From NCBI GenBank assembly GCA_012656075.1, contig JAAKBF010000180.1, forward strand, positions 1 through 64,000: a DNA stretch of 64,000 nucleotides, given 5' to 3'. The notes beneath the pieces are model-generated. The model was not told the origin of the DNA and searched no databases. It saw nothing but the letters and a program-made list of their open reading frames with translations. Origin of the DNA: Phytophthora hibernalis (Eukaryota; Oomycota; Peronosporomycetes; Peronosporales; Peronosporaceae). Below are positions 1 through 10,675 of the stretch, one piece after another (the first letter of the stretch is position 1; every line of letters begins with the position of its first letter). The position numbers were made by a program, and so were the translations under genes.

Positions 1-375
1 TTCTCGGTGTCATACTGCCATTTGCTCACGAAGAAATTTAATTAAATGGACACCAAAGAAACAAATGCTGGACGAAATACAGTAGAATCTCCGGTGGCCT
101 CACTGCGTAACTTGTGAAGCTGTTGGACGTACCCAATATTGTGGTCGCAGTTGCCCAGTGACAAAATGGAGTGTTTATAACGAAAATCGACGCAGTTATG
201 TCGTGATGGTGGCTATTGGCGTGTGGGCTACTTGAGATTTTGGGAAAACTTCGTCCGATGATTTTCTTGGATGACCTTCTTGAAGACGTGGACGATTCAG
301 ATGAGTACTTGTACGTACTATTTGGACGCAAATTGCAATCTGCTTATGAGATGCGCACATACACAGCACCGGTAA
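1..375. other. No supported gene
   Basis: I see no conserved protein here on either strand. Open frames of about 100 codons occur on both strands, but none shows a motif I recognise. An acidic stretch read on the plus strand around 230-330 could be a decayed transposon piece; this is a guess. The stretch lies downstream of the minus-strand glucosidase stop. Confidence 0.4.
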
Positions 376-2022
376 CTACAAATACGTCAGCCACTTCTCG
401 TCTTCCGGCTCTGCCTCGAAACAGCCCGTTGTCGCCAACCCAGCATACCACTTCGCCGCCGTACGCGCGGTACGGTTCAAATACGTTGACGGAACAGAGT
501 ACACGTCCTTCTCACCGATATTATCCGGAAAGTCCACGTAGTACAGACCGTAGCGAGGAAGCGTACGACCCCACTCGTAGTTGTCCACGAAACTCCACGC
601 CGTGTAGCCGATGATGGGATGTTCTCCTCGTAGATGGCATGATGCACCATTTCGAGGTGCGTGCGGTAGTACCAAAGTTGATCCTGGTTGTCGATGGTTT
701 CATTACCACACCAGCCGTTCTCCGTCAAAAGCATATCAGTGCTCGTGTCGTAGGCGTTTGCCCAACGGATGTAGGCCATGTAGCTTGGTGGGAACCCGGA
801 GTGATCCGTGCAACTCGTGGGGTTAGCAAGACTTCCAGATCCAATGACAGAATCGGCGTGCACTTGAGTGTTGTCAACGCCCATGTCAGCGTAGAATCCG
901 TCGGCAAGACTTGAGCAATTTGTCTCCGAGTGCTCCGAATCACAAAAGGTGATCAAGTTGGAGAAGTAGTGGTTGATCATGATGAGGTCGTACGACCCCT
1001 TTACAAGTTCCGCTTGTTCGTCAGTAAAATTTGGCAGGCGGTTTCCAACACGCTCGCGCATCATGGGTGGGTAGTCTCCAGTGGCTAATGGAGCGAGGAA
1101 CCAGCCCGAGTTGAACTGGTTAAAGCGCTCGGTTGCTTCTAAGTCTGCATCATCTGTATCATCGTACGGAATGCCGAATCCAGATAGAACGAGACCAATA
1201 CGAGCGTCACTCTGGACGGTGCCTTGGTCTTGGAGGCTTCGGAAGAGAGCAACCATTTCAGCGTGAGCAAGTAACAGATTGTGTGCTGCCTCGTACTCAT
1301 CACTGTCACTGTAGATATAGAAGATGTACATGTACGAAAGCGGTTCATTGACCGTCGACCAGTACTTCACCTGCTGGCCGAACTCAGTGAAGATCAGCTC
1401 CGCATAGTCCTTGAAATGGTCGATGATCGACGTGTTCAGAAATCTCCGGCCGAGTACAGTTCCAGAGGCATATCCCAATGGAACAAGGTGAGCAGGGGTT
1501 CGATGCCACTTACAATGAGGCCATCTACCAATGAGTGGTAGAAGGCGAGTCCTTCAGGGTTTGGCTGCATACGTTGAAGAGTGTTGTTCCAGGTCATGGC
1601 ACGCGACCACGAGATGGAGAAGCGCATCGATCTGTAGCCGTCGTTCTGCATAGTGTTGATGTAGTCCTTGTAGCGGTGGAAGAAGTCGTCGGCGACGTTG
1701 GCACAGTTAGGGAACGAGTCGGAACCACAGATATCATCCCAGACGCTCGGTGTACGACCAGTTTCGTTCACAGCACCTTCGACTTGGTAGGAAGCCGTTG
1801 CCGAACCAAAGAGGAAATTGGAGGGGAAGCACTTGGTCGTGGAGTTGAGACTACTGGAGGATGTCGAAGTCTGGACTGCGGTGCTTCCGGAGGAGGAGTC
1901 GAGCTCACACTTGAGCTACCCGTCGTTGTTGCGGTAGCATCACCACAGGTTTCGCCGGCGGTGACGACTGCAGTGCACCAATATAGTACCACCGCGATAA
2001 TGTGGAGGCCAAAGCGAACCAT
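376..2022 (-). CDS. Secreted GH1 beta-glucosidase, split by three frameshifts
   Basis: This is a family 1 glycoside hydrolase, a retaining enzyme that splits beta-glucosides, probably outside the cell. The start at 2022 gives a hydrophobic signal peptide (MVRFGLHIIAVVLYW...), then a Ser/Thr-rich linker and the typical FLFGSATASYQVEGA start of the GH1 barrel. Further on come the acid/base motif TVNEP (near 1350), the nucleophile motif LLTENG (near 720) and the C-terminal GYTAWSFVDNYEWG (near 580). The reading passes through one-base steps near 1900, 1445 and 615; apart from these the family fold reads continuously to the TAG at 376-378. Both catalytic glutamates are present, so assembly indels explain it as well as a pseudogene does. 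The nearest gene upstream is divergent (QSOX copy 1). Confidence 0.88.
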
Positions 2023-2521
2023 TTCAATCGTCAAGAAGTCTTGAGATCACGATATCGAGTCACGAAGACTTGAGGTAGGCGTTGGTAGCTGCTGACAAAT
2101 ACCGAAGTGAGCTCTTCAGTGCTGCACGACTGCTTCCTGTACAGTACCAGAACGGCTAAACATGAGTCCGCAAAGCTTACGCGGCCAACGTTCAACGTGT
2201 ACATGTACTTGACAACTTCAAGACCGCCGTCTGGAACGTGGTTGAACCTTGCAAGTCCCCACGTGATACCTAGACTTTTTCAAGTTGAGCTCTAACTTAC
2301 TTGAGCTGATCAACGCATTGGATTCCTTCCCGTGGTCACGCCAGCTAAGATGGGTTACAACCACGAATATGTCCGACATAGTTGAAGCTCACTTGGTACA
2401 GTACTGTACTGTATCCGTAGCGCGACTAGCGTTTTCTGCTTGGACCAACTTCAGCTTGGTGCAACACCGGCATACCGGTATCTTTCTCGACACACGCAAA
2501 GTTCAGTTTTCAAGCCGAAAA
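2023..2521. promoter_or_regulatory. Divergent intergenic region between GH1 and QSOX copy 1
   Basis: These 499 bases separate the minus-strand GH1 start from the plus-strand QSOX start and must hold both promoters. I see no protein motif. I do not recognise a clear oomycete initiator, so no element is placed. Confidence 0.5.
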
Positions 2522-4011
2522 ATGACGGAAATGCTGCTATGCGCGACGTTAGTGTTACTGGTCGCGCTGGGATCTCTCCCCGCACTACAGCCTTCGGTCC
2601 TTCACGACGGGACCGAGGACCTCTATTCACCACCTCAGAGGTGGTGCGCACTCTGGACAGCGATAGCTTTGACGCTATGCTCAACGACACGAAAACCGTT
2701 TGGCTCGTGGACTTTTACTCGCCTTGGTGTCCTCACTGCCGCCAATTCGGTCCTCAATGGGAAGAAGTGGCCAGCGTCTACGCTCAAGTGGCTACAATTC
2801 AATTGGGAGCTGTGGATTGCACGAAACAGAACGAGGTGTGCGACCGAGAGGACGTCCACTCGTACCCTGGAGTCAAGATGTACCATGTACCCCCGAAGCG
2901 GAAGAGGCCGTGACGATGCCCCATGCAGGGCACGTGTATGCCAGACAAGTAGCCAAATGGATCGAAGAGACGTTGAAGGAGAATGACATGCAGTCGGGGG
3001 TGGACATTGACAAAGTGTATCCTCCTCGGAATAACGGTCTGGAGCTCAAGAAGAAGGAGTTTAAGTTCGGAGACCCCGTGGAGCCAACGCTCGACGATCG
3101 GTCGGTGGATGTTCAGCTGAAAAGACTGAAGGATGCAGGAACCACGGCGTTGCTTACGTTTGAGGACGGATTTTTCATGGGCACGACGGTGCTGGAGGGG
3201 GAACGGTATGAAGCTGCGGTGACGTGGGTGCGGACGCTGGCGGCTGCCTTTCCGATGAAGACGAACCGTGCAGCGTTTGCATTGCTGGTGGATGAAATGA
3301 AGCAGCAAAAGAGATGGAAACAGACAGAATGGAGGGAACTGTTGGAGAAGTGGAAGGTTACGGCGAATACCGTGAGTTACCCGGTGAACTTGTTCGCAAA
3401 CAAGGATGATTTGGTCTTATGCACAACGTTTACATGCGGACTTTGGACACTGTTCCATAGTATTACGGTTAGTGACGTGAAGGCGTTGACAACTCAGGAG
3501 CAGTGGAGACCGAGTGAAATCATGGCAGCTATTCGGCTCGTCGTGAAACATTTTTCGGCTGCGAGGAGTGCAAACAACACTTTTTGACGGCGAATCCTGA
3601 GAGTCTGATTAGAAAGCTGGCGCTGAGGGATGACGATGGTCCTCATGCGGTTGCGTTTTGGATCTGGACCATGCACAATACGGTGAATAAGGTCCTTAGC
3701 AAGTCAATGTGGCCGACGAAACTATCCTGCCCGAACTGCTACGTTGTTAACGATCAGCCGCTGTCATTGAACCCAGCGCAGCTGAATGAAGAAGACATCG
3801 TCGCGTACACCAGAAAGGTGTACAAGGTTGAGGACGGCTCCAACAAGAACAACACATTGGAACTGGAGCTAAATCGTGGCTCTCGATGGACAGTTTTACT
3901 TCGATGACCGCCTTCGTTTTTGTTATCGCCATCTTCGCCACATTATTCAAGCAACACAAACATCGTCTAATCGGTATCAAAGCGATGAAAACGCGGGATC
4001 ACGTCGCATAG
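2522..4011 (+). CDS. QSOX-type sulfhydryl oxidase, copy 1 (frameshifted)
   Basis: The protein is a quiescin-type sulfhydryl oxidase, which makes disulfides in secreted proteins and passes the electrons to oxygen through FAD. The start at 2522 is chosen because it gives a hydrophobic signal peptide (MTEMLLCATLVLLVALG). A thioredoxin domain follows, with active site WCPHC (near 2730). Then come a helical linker and the Erv/ALR FAD domain: CGLWTLFHS near 3440, the FFGCEEC disulfide near 3560 and HNTVNKVL near 3675. After a CPNCY pair there is a C-terminal membrane segment and a short basic tail ending TRDHVA. Frame steps lie near 2625, 2895, 3555 and 3870. It is the first of three tandem paralogues. 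Confidence 0.88.
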
Positions 4012-4142
4012 AGATAAAGTGTACAACCTGGACAATACCGGTACATTCAGTAGATACCTTTAATGATCAAAGCATCAAGTGAAGCCATTTCAACATGGCT
4101 ACATTTTCTTGTAGCAAAATAAAAGTCGACACTAGTCGAACA

Positions 4143-5632
4143 ATGACCGCGATGACGTTGTCACTGCTCGTGTCCTTAGCGTCGCTCCTGCTGTCCACTG
4201 CGTCCGCCTTCTCTCTCCTAAAGCACGACACAAGTCCTCTCTTCACCAAGTCGTTCCAGGTGCATTCGCTCAGCTCACAGAGCTACGACGCCATGCTGAA
4301 CGACTCGGACGTCGTGTGGCTCGTGGACTATTACGCTCCGTGGTGTCCCCACTGCCGCCACTTCGCCCCGGAATGGGAGCGAGTCGCCACCTTCTACGCT
4401 GCATCTGACCGAGTCAAAGTGGGGGCTGTGGACTGTACCAAGAACAGTGAAATCTGTAACAACGAGGGCATTTTCGGGTATCCTGGGGTCAAGATGCACC
4501 ATGTGCCTGCAGACGCAGAGAAGGGCCTCCTGATGCCCAGAGGCACGAGGAACAGTAAAGGAGTCATTGGCTGGGCTGAGAGGTTGATGGAGGAGCATGG
4601 GGTCAAGTCTGGTGTCAGTACGGAGGACATTGCGGTCCAGCTGAAGGTTCTGCGCAATGATAACGTCGCTGCAGATGGGAAAGATGAAGACACGCTCAAG
4701 GATCAGTCGTTGGAGATGAAGTACAAGCGTCTGTATGACGCGGGAATTGCAGCCATGTCGACGTTCCAGAACGGTTTCTTTATGGGGTCGAACGTGCTGG
4801 AAGGGGAGAGGTATGAGGTGGCACTGATGTGGGTGGAAGCACTGGCGGCGACGTTCCCGTTGGAGAAGAACCGTGAGGTGCTGGTGATGTTAGTAGAGTC
4901 GATGAAGACGAGCAACCACTGGAACCATGCGGACTGGAAAGTATTGATGAGTAAGTGGAAACAGGTTGCGAGTGAGAAGACGTTTCCAGTGAACTTGTTC
5001 GCGTCCAGTGACGACAAACGTTGGGCGGTCTGCAAGACGTACACGTGCGGGCTGTGGACGCTGTTCCACAGCATTTCGGTGAGTGATGTGGAGAAGACGT
5101 TGACGGTGGAGCCGTGGAAGCCGAGCAGAATTATGGCAGCTATCAGACTTTATGTGAAGAATTTTTTCGGCTGTGAGGAGTGTCGAGAGCATTTCATATT
5201 GTCGAACCCGGAGAGCATCATCGATGAGTTAGCTGTTAGTGACAGCGAGGGCCCTCACGCTGTGGTCATGTGGATATGGAAAATGCACAATACGGTGAAC
5301 AAAGTGCTCAAGAAGGACCTATGGCCGTCGAACAGGGAGTGCCCGATTTGCTACGTTGAAAACGGGGAGCCTATATCGCTGGACCCGGTGCGACTTCATG
5401 AAGACGAGATCGTGGCGTATGTCACCAGTGCCTACAGTCACGAGGAGGAGGATATGTATGCCATGGACGCTGCTCATAACGGCACGCTCGTCGCTCTGTG
5501 GTCACCAATGGAGAGTTTCAGCGCGCTGGCGATGGTAGGGGATTCTTCGTGCTGCTTGCTTTCGCGTACAAGACCAGGAGGTACCGCACCCCAAACCGGA
5601 AGGTGCTCTTGACGCGAGATCATACTGCATAG
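4143..5632 (+). CDS. QSOX-type sulfhydryl oxidase, copy 2
   Basis: This is the best preserved of the three sulfhydryl oxidases; one frame is open for about 500 codons. I choose the ATG at 4143 over the upstream one at 4095 because it places the signal peptide (MTAMTLSLLVSLASLLLS) first. The thioredoxin domain carries WCPHC (near 4345). The Erv domain has CGLWTLFHS (near 5050), the proximal disulfide FFGCEEC (near 5168) and the HNTVNKVL FAD-binding helix (near 5290), then CPICY. A one-base step near 5540 returns the frame to a membrane segment (FFVLLAF) and a tail ending TRDHTA, matching copy 1. It probably acts in the secretory pathway as a single-pass membrane protein. Copies 1 and 2 share domain order throughout, so they arose by tandem duplication. 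Confidence 0.92.
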
Positions 5633-5967
5633 CCCCGTGTTAAAAGTGGTGAATACAAGCATTCCTAGTACAGTATAATCTTGCTTTTGCTCTTCATTGC
5701 GGTTTGCTGCACTTGTCCTGCATGAAATAACTCTATACATGCTCAAGTACAAATTGCCGTGCTTATTGGGTCGGGAATCATCAACAGCCCTGGACGCGAT
5801 TGCTAGCGCTACAATCTGAGCGTACCATCTCCTCCCGATAAAGTGCGAATGGCGAGCTTCCAGCGTAGATACGCATTCGGCTTCAAGGACACGCTCGTCA
5901 GTCTCAAAAAGATGTCGGAAGTCCACGCGTCAGAACGCAATAAGAGACTCCACACCAATCTTGTATC
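5633..5967. other. Intergenic, QSOX copy 2 to copy 3
   Basis: 335 bases with no protein I can support. It must contain the terminator of copy 2 and the promoter of copy 3; I cannot place either. Confidence 0.5.
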
Positions 5968-6698
5968 ATGTCCGTCAAGACGCTAGCGTTGCTAGTATCA
6001 ATGGTTGCATCAATGGTTACCGCCCGCCAGCCGCGAGACAACAGTCCACTTTTCACCACGGAACAATGTCAAGTACGCACACTCGACAGTGAAAGTTACG
6101 CCGCCATGCTGCAGGACACGAACGCCGTGTGGCTCGTGGACTACTACGCACCTTGGTGTCCGCACTGCCGTCAATTCGCTCCTGCGTGGAGAAAGCAGCA
6201 GCTTTTACGCCGACAGAGTCAACGTTAACGTTGCAGCCGTCGACTGTACACAGCACAGCGACGTGTGCAACAAGGAAGGCATTCTGGGCTACCTGAGCAT
6301 CAAGCTGTACCATGTGCCCTCTGACAGTCAAGAACCAATTAAAATGCACCCAAATAGTCGTAGAAATACCAACACAGTCATCGCCTGGGTGGAGCAGCAG
6401 ATGGAACAGCACGGCACTGGAGAGTTGTCCCGAGTGCTACGAGAACGATGGCGAATCTTTGGATCTGAACCCTGCACGACTGCACGAAGAGGATATTCTG
6501 GCCTACGTGACGAGCGTCTTCGGCCACAAGGACTCCGATCTCTTCTTCTTGGACGCTGCTTCCAATGACGTGTGGCCAGCTGCGCTGTCCTTGATGCAGC
6601 GGTACAGCTCGCTCACTATGGCAGCGGTGGCCTTTCTCATCATTCTTCCGTTCTCCCTGCGCTCCAAGAAGACCCTCAAGACCGAGAAGACCGACTAA
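5968..6698 (+). CDS. QSOX copy 3 with the central and Erv core deleted
   Basis: This third tandem paralogue keeps a signal peptide (MSVKTLALLVSMVASMV), the thioredoxin domain with WCPHC (near 6150) and the start of the linker (WVEQQMEQHG). It then jumps directly to the last cysteine pair (CPECY, near 6430), the region up to the membrane segment (MAAVAFLIILPFSL) and a short basic tail. The helical region and the FAD-binding CGLWTLFH/HNTVNK core are absent, a loss of roughly 290 codons compared with copy 2. If expressed it would be a membrane-anchored thioredoxin-like protein without oxidase function. Frame steps near 6195 and 6420 also interrupt it; the second coincides with the deletion joint. 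It may be a pseudogene. The TRDH tail of copies 1 and 2 is missing. Confidence 0.8.
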
Positions 6699-6938
6699 CC
6701 TATCCGTAGTCATTGCAAACCCTCGTCGTCGCTGCATTAATCCAGCAAGAAGAGGCTTCATAAATAAAAATTAATCGAGACCACTTCAACATGGACTAAC
6801 AATATGCCACACCAAAGGTTTCTAGCCCGGATCGAAGGTTTCGTACTTAGAACAGGCATCGTTTCAAAATTGTAATTTACACCTTCATTATCAAAGTCTC
6901 AGCGTAGAGCACAAGTGTCAAAGGTGTCAACTTCAAGT

Positions 6939-7942
6939 ATGGCAGCACGCCAAGCCGAGAAGAAGCTGCTGGTGGCTGCAGCCAAGAACGGACTGGCCAT
7001 ACCATGTGACTCGGACGCCACCAGTTTCCTGCTGGCGCACCCGCGAGGCGCGTACACGGCCGCTCGCACCGTACAGCAGACCAAGATCTTCGACTACGAG
7101 GCGCATATCCGTCGCCTGGGTGTGTTTTTACTTGAAACTTACCAGAAAACAGTAAACTATTATTCTGACTAGTGTCTGGTGATAAATTACCGCAGTGGAG
7201 TCGACGGTTGCTATGCAGACGGAGAAGCAGCTCGTCCCAAGTACAGTGGAGAAGGAGCTGAGACCAAGAACGGAAGCTACGCTCAACGCTGCGATGCAGG
7301 CTTTCAAGACACAGTACGATGTGCAAAAAGACCAGGAGTACAAGATCAATGTACTGGTGTGTCCTTCTGAGGAGGACGCTGTGGAAGGACAGGTGCTGGG
7401 AGACACAGACGTCTTCTGTCATGTGGGACTGCTTCCGCTACGCTCCGAGATGGTGAAGCTACAAGTGGCAGGGCTGCCGCGGCATAACGCTGCAGCCAAA
7501 GATTCGGCGTGGGTGAGGGAACGCAAAGCCATTTATGACGAGATGGTGCCGGACATGGAGGAAGTGATCCTCATGGACCCGACGACCCGGCACCTGGTGG
7601 AAGGTTCCCAGACCAATTTCTACGCCATTCAGGATGGAGCGGTCTATACGGCCGAGGACGGGATTTTGAAGGGGACGGTGAGGTCGCTCGTGCTAGAGGT
7701 TTGTGCGGAAAACGGCATTCCGGTCAAGCTCGCCTCCGACAGTGGATGATGTCGAGAAGTGGCAAGGTTGCTTTATCTCGAGCACGTCGAGGTTGGTGCT
7801 GGGCGCACGATCGCTGGAATATGAACATCCAGGGAACAAGAAGGCGATGACGCGAACGTTCCCGCCACACCCGATCTTGGACCAAATTACGACTGCTGTT
7901 CGTAACTCGGTGATTGGCAAAAGCACCGAAGTATTCAAGTGA
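6939..7942 (+). CDS. Fold-type IV PLP aminotransferase (BCAT/ADC-lyase-like)
   Basis: This belongs to the class IV aminotransferases, which use pyridoxal phosphate; the family includes branched-chain aminotransferases and aminodeoxychorismate lyase, and I cannot tell which. The diagnostic stretch is LVEGSQTNFYAI followed by TAEDGILKGTVRSLVLEVC (near 7600-7700), then a FISSTSRLV loop. I take the ATG at 6939. Exon 1 ends at 7119, a 76-base GT-AG intron follows, and exon 2 resumes at 7196. The intron joins CTG-G to TG-GAG in frame and removes the stop in the unspliced reading. One frame step near 7740 splits the last 65 codons, which end at 7942. It sits downstream of the QSOX cluster on the same strand. 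Confidence 0.82.
7120..7195 (+). other. Spliceosomal intron of the aminotransferase gene
   Basis: The intron has GTGTGT at the 5' end and TTACCGCAG at the 3' end, 76 bases, phase 1. Removing it joins two conserved exons in frame and skips the TAG at 7170-7172. Confidence 0.75.
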
Positions 7943-8261
7943 TTTCATCAGGCGCTGGCTGAGCTTCCTCGTTACTAGTCCCCGTCATAACGATTCCATC
8001 GTCTCCTTCAGCCTGATTTCCAAGTACAGCTTCGTTTGTAGAAATGAAGGTACCGTTTCCCGCGGTTTGATCGATAGCATCTTGCGTTTGCTCATCTTGT
8101 TGTCCCCATGCCTGTACAGTGAGCTGTGAACAATCTCTTCGCTCTCGTAAACTTTCCTGCCGTTTTGCCTGGCGTTTTCTCATCACGAGGTAAGCATCTT
8201 TTGCGAGCACAAACTCATGTCGCTCAAAGTACCGGTCTCCAACTTCGCGCCACGTCTGTGG
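7935..8261 (-). CDS. Unrecognised ORF fragment with a SANT-like start
   Basis: The frame is open from a stop near 8261 to 7935. It begins TWREVGDRYFERHEF, which resembles the end of a Myb/SANT-like helix, then a basic stretch (MRKRQAKRQESLRERRD) and an acidic, Gln-rich tail. There is no ATG at the front, so this is at best the 3' end of a gene or a transposon remnant. It overlaps the last bases of the aminotransferase tail to tail. No function can be given. Confidence 0.3.
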   Translation of the reverse strand, partial: PQTWREVGDRYFERHEFVLAKDAYLVMRKRQAKRQESLRERRDCSQLTVQAWGQQDEQTQDAIDQTAGNGTFISTNEAVLGNQAEGDDGIVMTGTSNEEAQPAPDEIT

Positions 8262-8565
8262 GCTTTATGGATGAATAACAATGTCTCTCCGACCAAACTT
8301 CATCTTTGTATGGTACATATTAGCCAATGAGATTGGTCTTTAATTCGTTTTTGGCCAATAAAAACCATCTCTATGTTTTTTGGCGAATCGAATCACGTCA
8401 ACGATTTTATTTTATCCAATAAAAATACGATTTTACGTTGCAGTCGGAAGCTGAGCGATTCCGCCATATCTGGTCGGAGATGACGCCCAGATATGTGTAT
8501 CGTGCTACAAGCGAGAGGTGCGCCACGTATCACTCGCATATTTGCAGCCTCTCCGACCAAGAGTA
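8262..8565. other. A+T-rich spacer before the Crypton
   Basis: About 300 bases without a gene. It contains several near-copies of a CCAATAAAAA / TTGGCC motif (around 8345-8440). It is probably Crypton 5' flank; the element end is not visible because Cryptons lack terminal repeats. Confidence 0.4.
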
Positions 8566-10477
8566 ATGAGCCTGAACGATTTGAAGACCGCCAACACCAA
8601 GCGCGCGCGACGGCCATAAAGGCGTTCAATCGCTTCCTCTCCTCCGAGGGCACGAGCATGGAGCATGTCAAGGCGTTGATCGTTGTCGACGGGTGGCATC
8701 GTAGTGACGCTGATGAACAAGTTCGGTGTGTACCTAGCATTCCATGCAGGAGCAAAGGGGCTGCACTTGTCGCGCTACTCCATCGCTCAATATTTCCGCC
8801 AAGCGAAGTGCTGGCTCCTCGACGAGTACCCTGTTCAAGGTGGAGCTGTGGACCGCCAGCTGCTAGGCTTGGGGCGTACCCTTGAACAGCACTGCATCAA
8901 ACGCGAGAGCGGTGGGTTTGTCAAGAAAGCGGTTGCATGCACGAAGGATGATCTCAAGAAGATGACAAGTTATCTGTATTCAACGGCCTGCTGTGCGTCA
9001 GACTACCAAGATTCAGCACTGCTTGCCTATTGTGGTATCTCTTCGGGCGCGCTTCGGACCTGACCTTCGTCCGGAAGCAGCAGCTCACCATCGGTGCTGG
9101 TGGCGTGTTCTTCATCCGCTTCATCCGCGTGAAGACGTCAGACGAGCAGACACTGTCGCTCTTTCCCGACGAAGACTTCATGACTTGCCCGCTGCTGCCG
9201 CTCGCTCTGGCCTTGATCATGCAGGAGTCTCCGTGCGCAGCGCTGCTCAATCACTTGCCAGTGCAGGCGCCGCTTAAAGACAGCGGCGCCCTAGATTCTT
9301 CTCAGACGTCGAAGAGAAGCACGACCGTCCACACGACACCGACAGCCAGAGTCCACGCTCTTGTCAACTGCTTGCTCGATCGTGTTGTTGGTCCAGCTGG
9401 AGTCGAAGAGCCGCTGACCTCTCATTCGTTTCGACGTGGTGGCGCGCAGCATGCGAACGCGAGCTCAGAGCTGACGGCGCAGTGGATATTCGATCGCGGA
9501 GCCTGGAACTTGACCACGACCAACAAAGCCTTCGCGTACGTCTTCAATACTCCGAAAGAAGACCATCAAGTAGCCAAGGTGCTGAGCGGGATGGCGCCAA
9601 AGCAAGCCTGTGTTCTTCCGTCACTGGAAGTCTTCGACTCGACTACACATGAGGATATTAGAGAGGTTAGCCGCAAGCTCTTCAATTCGAGTTGTGCGCT
9701 GGGTAACAAGGCCTTCAATGTCTGCGCTGCTGTAAGAGATGTGCTGACAGCAACTATCTTCCTCCACTACCCGTCGTTGATGAAGACCAACGCGCAGGCG
9801 CCTGCACTGAAGACGATCCAGCGATGCGTTGAAGCCTCTGGTTTGACGATGACGAGTCTGCTTGCTTGGTCACAGCAACTCACGAGGTCAAAAGATCAAG
9901 CCAACACCACCGCAGAAGACCTGATGGAAGGAAACGTGAAGGCCAAAGTTGTTTCGAACATCAGCCTGCCTTGATTGAAAGGTTAATCGAGGTCAACCGT
10001 AGCCTCGAGGCTCGAGTCAACTCCCTAGAAGCTGCAAATACCAACACTGAAGCGAAATCATCAGCACATGTAGATCAAGCCAAGCGACCAAGAGATGAAG
10101 ATGGAATCGTACCGGTGAAGCGCCGACGCCGCTCAAAGACGATACCACTTATGGACACCTGGTTCGCGTGGTACACTGCCGTTCCGTGCGGATGGCTAAG
10201 CACGGACAAGCACAAGAAATCAGATGCCAAGCAGCTTGTGGCCTTCATGAAGCTCTTCATCGAAGACGGATACACGCTCGACGAGTCATCACCCAGCTAC
10301 AAGGATAATGTCCGTCAGCTCGGAGAGTTAGCGTCAAGCAAAGTCACTGCGTACCTTGGCGCGCGAGGCGTACCGTCAAAGGGATCGAACGCTGTACTTA
10401 AGGCTCTTCGGCAGCTGCACCGCGAGGGAAGCCTCAACGACCTTATCAGCGCCTATCGCCAGCGTCTCGCCTTGTAG
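8566..10477 (+). mobile_element. Crypton-type tyrosine recombinase (CryptonS-like)
   Basis: One long gene spread over several frames encodes a tyrosine recombinase of the Crypton type, which moves by site-specific recombination rather than by a DDE enzyme. The start at 8566 (MSLNDLKTANTKRAR) precedes a helical N-terminal domain. The catalytic set is visible: box I arginine in FGRASDL (near 9047), H-x-x-R in SHSFRRGGAQHAN (near 9425) and the tyrosine in AFAYVFN (near 9535). After a heptad-rich linker (near 9980-10030) and a basic patch (KRRRRSK) comes a C-terminal domain with DTWFAWY, typical of oomycete Cryptons. Frame steps lie near 8612, 8690, 9030 and 9945. No terminal repeats or duplication are expected, so the true ends are unknown. 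The element is probably immobile as written. Confidence 0.85.
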
Positions 10478-10610
10478 ACCCTGCACCTATTCATCACCAA
10501 GGCACACTCAAGCTGCTCCCGTAACGCAACACGATCTTCTTTCCCGCGTCCTTGTAGTCGGTGCTTCCGTTGATGTCAGGTCTGCAGCAGTCATTCGAGC
10601 ATAGAAAATT

Positions 10611-10675
10611 TACCGATGGGCGGGATCGAACCACCTTCTTCCCTTTCGGGAGCTCTTCCATTGAGCTACATCGGT
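10611..10675 (-). pseudogene. tRNA-like sequence with a shortened anticodon arm
   Basis: Read on the minus strand, a perfect 7-bp acceptor stem (ACCGATG with CATCGGT) encloses a D arm (TAGCTCAATGGAAGAGC) and a T arm (GGTGG TTCGATC CCGCC), then A73. Both pol III boxes, A and B, look good. The anticodon arm is replaced by a short CCC-GAAA-GGG hairpin, so there is no 7-base loop and no anticodon; the total is about 64 bases. It is best read as a tRNA pseudogene or the head of a tRNA-derived SINE. Confidence 0.6.

Noticed and set aside
216..614. Plus-strand ORF of 132 codons at the window start
   Set aside because: Its second half is the complement of the GH1 C terminus; the first half alone has no recognisable domain.
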